This document shows, in pieces, positions 61,301-64,000 of a stretch of 64,000 bases of DNA. Within the stretch, counting starts at the first letter, position 1. Every line of letters begins with the position of its first letter. Origin of the DNA: an uncultured Nocardioides sp. (GTDB lineage: Bacteria; Actinomycetota; Actinomycetes; Propionibacteriales; Nocardioidaceae); assembly GCF_947488025.1 (NCBI RefSeq), contig NZ_CANKYS010000002.1, positions 601,835 through 665,834 on the forward strand, read 5' to 3'. The notes under the pieces were generated by a model, which saw nothing but the letters and a program-made list of their open reading frames with translations, had not been told where the DNA came from and did no database searches. Made by a program: the position numbers and the translations under genes.

Positions 61301-61385
61301 CCAGCATGGTCAGCGGCACGGCCGCACGTACCGCTCTCGCCGCTCCGCGACCTGCACAGTGTCTTGATCCAGGCATATGGGTCAC
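58356..61385 (-). CDS. ExeM/NucH-type extracellular endonuclease with lamin-tail and PKD domains
   Basis: 1009 aa with an N-terminal signal peptide (VPLTMLASLVAVAPAAEAVA). In order: lamin-tail domain (about 45-165; VFINELHYDNSGADVGEFIE), an Ig-like repeat, an OB-fold region (about 325-440), an endonuclease/exonuclease/phosphatase domain (about 595-905) and a PKD domain (about 915-1000). Catalytic motifs of the nuclease are VNHLKSKGSG, VIGDLNSYSMERP and SSDHDPVIVGLSL. It secretes a nuclease that degrades extracellular DNA. GTG at 61385 favoured by GAGG 8 nt upstream; an ATG at 61376 is in frame. Confidence 0.88.
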   Translation of the reverse strand: MTHMPGSRHCAGRGAARAVRAAVPLTMLASLVAVAPAAEAVAPDSAVFINELHYDNSGADVGEFIEVAGPAGTDLTGWSVVPYNGSNGSTYTPQGVLTGTLSDDTGSGFGFLSVPLVLQNGAPDGVALVDADGGLVQFLSYEGTMTAVEGPADGLTSTDIGVIENGAGPVGESLQLTGTGDTYADFTWAPSAAQTPGDANRDQVFVASGDPLPPAMSCEPGVQTTTGEAATSPVSATDVDSGIDSLVITSDAVPGITLEGSTAPTQQGEAATATLTVAGSTAVGIYEVQVTATSDDDAQAVCTVTVTVTAPLETILVSAVQGSGAASPLAGQEVQVEAVVTSLITSGDVLNGFYVQEEDVDADNVPATSEGIYVFCGSTCPTGLAAGDRVEVAGTVAEFFNNTQINVTGGSVSVLASGLPLPSAAVVTMPASASTSAPATFERVEGMITTIPTTLAVSEYFELARFGEIVLTADEREFQYTQTNTPTVEGYQAFLDDLATRRIILDDDSNDENDATSGPRSNEPYYYPTPGLSTGNYFRGGDTITDLTGVMEYSFGAWKLRPVPGVDYTFEAANPRPASPDDVGGRLQVASFNVLNYFATVDTTSSNNSGPCGPSGTDDCRGADSEPERQRQLAKIVAALETIDADVFGLIEIQNDAGLATQQIVEALNAATSPGTYAYIDTGFIGTDAIKQAFLYKTATVAPAGDYDLLTEEDDVRFDDDANRPALIQTFDEIATGERFTVAVNHLKSKGSGCGAGDDSPADGSGNCDLTRTRAAAALADHLASDPTGSGDPDSLVIGDLNSYSMERPITALETAGYVDLLERFEGLESYGYVFDGLLGHLDHALATESLAAQVTGAGGWKVNADEVPLFDYNDEVRDAGEAAFERESSALPLYEPTAYRSSDHDPVIVGLSLNTAPVADAGGPYTVKPGARIELDASGSSDLEGDDLTYAWDLDGDGEFDDATGPVATFRANRPPGSYPVAVQVSDGTESSVDETVVNVVPRGQQSN

Positions 61386-61477
61386 GAGTAGTCCTCGAGG
61401 TAAGGGGCGAGAGCTCCGAGGGTAGGCCGCACCCGTGAGTGCTGGCTACGGGCGGACGGTCCGCGGTGGGGAGCGTT

Positions 61478-61491
61478 ACCCAATCTTGGGT
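61478..61491. promoter_or_regulatory. ACCCAA-N2-TTGGGT palindrome between nucH-like and 5'-nucleotidase genes
   Basis: ACCCAATCTTGGGT is a perfect-armed palindrome in the 267-bp divergent promoter region, 93 bp from the nuclease start and 161 bp from the nucleotidase start. A regulator site is possible; the regulator is unknown. No GTTCACC-type PHO box is visible here. Confidence 0.35.
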
Positions 61492-61652
61492 GTGGGCGCG
61501 GACCTCTGTCCGGCCGGGCCGATCGGTAGTTATCGTCACCGGGTCGGTCGACCCCGTCGGCGACGACGCCAAACCCCCCACCTCATGCCACGCCCTGCGT
61601 GCGACCAGACGCCACGCTGGCTGCCTGGCACGCGTAGCTAAGGACATCACGG

Positions 61653-63365
61653 ATGAGGAACAAGCTCGCTCTGCCGGCCACCCTGTTGGTCGCGTTCGGA
61701 CTGACGGTGGCCGCAACGACAGGACCTGCCGCGGGTGATCCCGCGCCCGGCCGGGCCGAGAAGGCCCAGACCACGAAGATCCAGATCCTCGGCCTCAACG
61801 ACTTCCACGGCGCGCTCGAGCCGCCGAGCGGCTCCGGCGGCCGGATCGGCGGGACGGACGCGGGCGGCGTCGAGTACCTCGCGACTCACGTCGACCAGCT
61901 GCGCGCGACCAACCCCAGCACGATCTTCGTGTCCGCCGGTGACCTGATCGGCGCGACGCCGCTCACCTCCGCGCTGTTCCACGACGAGCCGACCATCGAG
62001 GCCTTCAACCTGATGGGCCTGGACTACAACGGCGTGGGCAACCACGAGTTCGACGAGGGCGTCGACGAGCTGCTGCGCATGCAGAACGGCGGCTGCCACC
62101 CCGTCGACGGTTGCCAGGACGGCGACGGGTTCGCCGGCGCACAGTTCGACTTCCTCGCCGCCAACGTCGCGTACAAGGACAGCGGCGAGACCATCTTCCC
62201 GCCGTACAAGATCCACAAGTTCGAGGGCGTCAAGGTGGCCATCATCGGCATGGCCCTCGAGGGCACACCTGACATCGTGGCGCCGGCCGGCATCTCGCAG
62301 GTCGACTTCTTCGACGAGGCCGACTCGGTCAACGCGTTGGTCCCCGTCCTCAAGAGGCAGGGCGTCGACACGTTCGTCGTCTTGCTGCACGAGGGCGGCT
62401 CGGTCTCCGGCGGGGTCAACGAGACGACGATCAACAGCTGCAACAACCCGTCGGGGGCGCTGCCGCCGATTGTCGACCGGATGGACGACGACATCGACGT
62501 GGTCGTCACCGGTCACACCAACTGGGCGGTCAACTGCCTCATCGACGGCAAGATCGTCACGGGTGCAGCGTCCGCCGGCCGCCTCGTCACGGACATCGAC
62601 CTGACGCTGAGCCGGGCGACCAAGGGCGTTGTCGCGCACACCGTCAACAACACGATCGTCACGCGCACTGTCCCCAAGGCCCCGGCGCTGTCCGAGCTGG
62701 TCAACAAGTACGTCGGACTCTCCGCACCGCTGGCCAACCGCGTCATCGGCTCGCTCACCGCGCCGATCACCCGGGGGGCCAACTCCGCGGGTGAGTCGTC
62801 CCTGGGCGACGTCATCGCCGACGCGCAGCTGCACGCGACGACGGCGCCGGAGCTCGGGGGAGCCGTGATCGGCTTCATGAACTCGGGCGGCATCCGCGCC
62901 GACCTGACGTTCCCCAGCAGCCCCGCCGGCGAGGGCGACGGAAACGTGACGTACGGCGAAGCCTTCACGGTGCAGCCGTTCGGCAACAGCCTGGTCACCA
63001 TGACGGTGACCGGCGCACAGATCGACACACTGCTCGAGCAGCAGTTCGACAACCCGAGCACCGGCCAGAACCGCATCCTGCAGGTCTCGGCGGGCTTCCA
63101 GTACAGCTGGAGCGCTTCGGCCCCGACGGGCAGCAAGGTGGACCAGGCGTCCATCATGCTGAACGGCGTCGCGATCGACCCGGCGGCGAGCTATCGGATC
63201 ACGGTCAACAACTTCATGGCTGACGGTGGTGACGGCTACACCATCCTGCGCGAGGGCACCGACCGGCTCGGCGGCGACGTCGACCTCGACGCGCTCGAGA
63301 AGTACTTCGTCGCGCAGGGCACCGTGGCTCCCGGCCCGCAGAACCGGATCACCCGCTTGCCTTGA
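61653..63365 (+). CDS. Secreted 5'-nucleotidase/2',3'-cyclic phosphodiesterase family protein
   Basis: 570 aa with a signal peptide (LALPATLLVAFGLTVAATTG). An N-terminal metallophosphatase domain (QILGLNDFHGALE, VSAGDLIGATPL, GVGNHEFDEG and VVVTGHTNWAVN) is followed by the 5'-nucleotidase C-terminal domain (about 365-530; MNSGGIRADLTF and NNFMADGGDGYTIL). It releases phosphate and nucleosides outside the cell. It is divergent from the extracellular nuclease gene, so the two could form a DNA-to-phosphate scavenging pair. ATG at 61653. Confidence 0.9.
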   Translation: MRNKLALPATLLVAFGLTVAATTGPAAGDPAPGRAEKAQTTKIQILGLNDFHGALEPPSGSGGRIGGTDAGGVEYLATHVDQLRATNPSTIFVSAGDLIGATPLTSALFHDEPTIEAFNLMGLDYNGVGNHEFDEGVDELLRMQNGGCHPVDGCQDGDGFAGAQFDFLAANVAYKDSGETIFPPYKIHKFEGVKVAIIGMALEGTPDIVAPAGISQVDFFDEADSVNALVPVLKRQGVDTFVVLLHEGGSVSGGVNETTINSCNNPSGALPPIVDRMDDDIDVVVTGHTNWAVNCLIDGKIVTGAASAGRLVTDIDLTLSRATKGVVAHTVNNTIVTRTVPKAPALSELVNKYVGLSAPLANRVIGSLTAPITRGANSAGESSLGDVIADAQLHATTAPELGGAVIGFMNSGGIRADLTFPSSPAGEGDGNVTYGEAFTVQPFGNSLVTMTVTGAQIDTLLEQQFDNPSTGQNRILQVSAGFQYSWSASAPTGSKVDQASIMLNGVAIDPAASYRITVNNFMADGGDGYTILREGTDRLGGDVDLDALEKYFVAQGTVAPGPQNRITRLP

Positions 63366-63382
63366 GCAGGCACCACCTCGTG

Positions 63383-63407
63383 CGGGGGCGCCGACCCGAC
63401 GCCCCCG
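63383..63407. terminator. Hairpin after 5'-nucleotidase gene
   Basis: CGGGGGCG (63383-63390) pairs with CGCCCCCG (63400-63407) around a 9-nt loop, 18 bp after the stop codon. Confidence 0.55.
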
Positions 63408-63509
63408 TACGACGAATCCGTACCGGTAGCGCCGCGCCAGCTCTCGAATCTGGAGAGGTTCACCTCGCACGCGAACGAAGCAGATGCCGGTACGGCTGAC
63501 TCGACGCTC

Positions 63510-63591
63510 TCAGGCGGCGGACTGACGCATCCGCGTCACCGCTCCCTCAAGGCTCCGCGCTCCCACCAGTCGATCGCCGGGTCTTCCCGTA
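63510..63591 (-). pseudogene. Possible 3' remnant of a gene cut by the IS element
   Basis: Between the IS left end (63592) and 63510, one minus-strand frame stays open and ends in TGA, reading TGRPGDRLVGARSLEGAVTR and a few more residues. Codon use looks coding, but the fragment is only ~26 residues, so it may be chance. The family is not recognisable. Confidence 0.25.
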
Positions 63592-63619
63592 TGAACCGCC
63601 CCGGCGAGTCCGGAGACTC
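63592..63619. repeat. Left terminal inverted repeat of an IS6110-like element
   Basis: A 28-bp sequence starting TGAACCGCCCCGGC and ending GTCCGGAGACTC matches, from memory, the terminal repeats of M. tuberculosis IS6110 with only one or two differences. It begins 51 bp before the OrfA start codon, as in IS6110. Confidence 0.8.
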
Positions 63620-63642
63620 CGTTCCTTGGGAAGGATGGAGTC

Positions 63643-63966
63643 ATGTCAGGGAGTACGTCGAAGAGGTACCCGGCCGAGTTGCGTGAGCGGGCGGTCCGGA
63701 TGGTCACCGAGATCAGAGTCGATCATGAGTCGGAGTGGGCGGCGATGACCAAGGTCGCCGAGCTGCTCGGGGTCGGGACGCCGGAGACGATCCGGAAGTG
63801 GTGCCGCCAGGCCGAGATCGAGACCGGCCAGCGGCCCGGGATGACGGCCGAGGAGTCGGCGGAGCTGAAGCGGTTGAAGCGGGAGAACGCCGAGCTCAAG
63901 CGGGCCAACGCGATCCTCAAGTCCGGAGGCTGTCGCACGAATCGGCTCGTGCTTGGCGTGGCGTAG
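63643..63966 (+). pseudogene. IS3-family transposase OrfA, 3' end replaced
   Basis: The 107-aa frame begins like IS6110 OrfA (MSGSTSKRYPAELRERAVRM), has the HTH (VAELLGVGTPETIRKWCRQA) and the leucine-zipper-like region (SAELKRLKRENAELKRANAI). Intact relatives continue ...ILKTASAFFAAELDR; here the frame turns to SGGCRTNRLVLGVA and stops. The frameshift site for OrfAB fusion is lost, so it cannot make a functional transposase. GGAAGGATGGAG precedes the ATG. Confidence 0.78.
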
Positions 63967-64000
63967 CAGCGCTGCGGGGTTGAGTCGAAATATTTGGGCG

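Larger units (their letters stand above)
63592..64000 (+). mobile_element. IS3-family (IS6110-like) insertion sequence, interrupted
   Basis: Left inverted repeat plus most of orfA are present. Identity to the IS6110 type stops after the ANAILK codons at about 63920, and unrelated sequence continues to the window edge, with a short AT-rich patch (AAATATTT). The element is therefore broken here, most simply by a second insertion or a deletion junction. OrfB is not in the window. Confidence 0.75.

Noticed and set aside
61647..63470. 607-codon minus-strand frame opposite the 5'-nucleotidase
   Set aside because: Shadow of a gene with complete catalytic motifs.
63418..63496. CCGTACCGG and CCGGTACGG, 60 bp apart
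   Set aside because: A 9-bp inverted repeat at this GC content and distance is expected by chance; no linked feature.

Overview
The window is a high-GC chromosomal segment from an actinobacterium. Several features point to Nocardioides or a close relative: the very high GC content, a mycothiol-dependent-nitroreductase-like protein, a mycobacterial-type RpiB, a group II truncated haemoglobin, the orn/tRNA-His neighbourhood, an EttA/dynamin-like gene block and an actinobacterial LexA box. The genus is an inference; no rRNA is present. Coding density is high and no stretch over 300 bases lacks a gene.

Layout. 1-3475: 5' part of clpP, a MarR regulator, a divergent APH-fold phosphotransferase, and tig. 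3656-3847: tRNA-Pro and tRNA-Gly. 3945-6425: rpiB, a Nei-type glycosylase and a SpoIIE-type phosphatase, overlapping as one operon. 6574-7946: an HNH/DUF222 (13E12-type) gene behind a perfect LexA box. 7928-12347: GtrA, isochorismatase-like hydrolase, GlxA-type regulator, family IV esterase, F420-reductase-like protein and LURP-like protein. 12344-24584: metG, a KefB-type antiporter, an Mrx/nitroreductase-like thioredoxin-fold protein, pepN, TPM-like protein, MscS, globin, thioesterase, a 60-aa membrane protein facing a TetR regulator across two palindromes, and a thiolase. 24620-32079: MarR, ettA, an atypical ssb, two dynamin-like GTPases and a PrsW-type protease. 32144-37072: a 1642-aa secreted lamin-tail/metallophosphatase protein. 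37197-42236: pepP, rlmC, a secreted protein with a truncated tandem paralogue, and a dicarboxylate symporter. 42314-46880: tRNA-Arg, a PD-(D/E)XK nuclease-like gene, secreted and small proteins, an adenosine-deaminase family enzyme, DsbA-like protein, orn and tRNA-His. 46902-54206: FUSC protein and a cst-like persulfide module. 54250-57997: universal stress protein, Zn alcohol dehydrogenase, FAD oxidoreductase. 58059-63365: tRNA-Lys, a NucH/ExeM-type extracellular nuclease and a 5'-nucleotidase. 63592-64000: a broken IS6110-like IS3 element.

How genes work together. The clearest system is 48167-54206. A CsoR/CstR-family repressor lacking the copper-site histidine, coupled to a DUF302 protein, faces an operon of rhodanese, CstB-like persulfide dioxygenase-rhodanese, TauE exporter, MMPL transporter, a 61-aa Cys-rich protein and a DUF2892 membrane protein. 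Two ATACCC-type palindromes lie between the two arms. This looks like an expanded actinobacterial relative of the staphylococcal cst sulfide/persulfide detoxification operon. Secreted NucH and 5'-nucleotidase, and separately the lamin-tail metallophosphatase with a PHO-box-like repeat upstream, suggest extracellular phosphate scavenging. Nine genes carry a TANNNT hexamer 6-8 nt before the start codon, which points to leaderless transcription.
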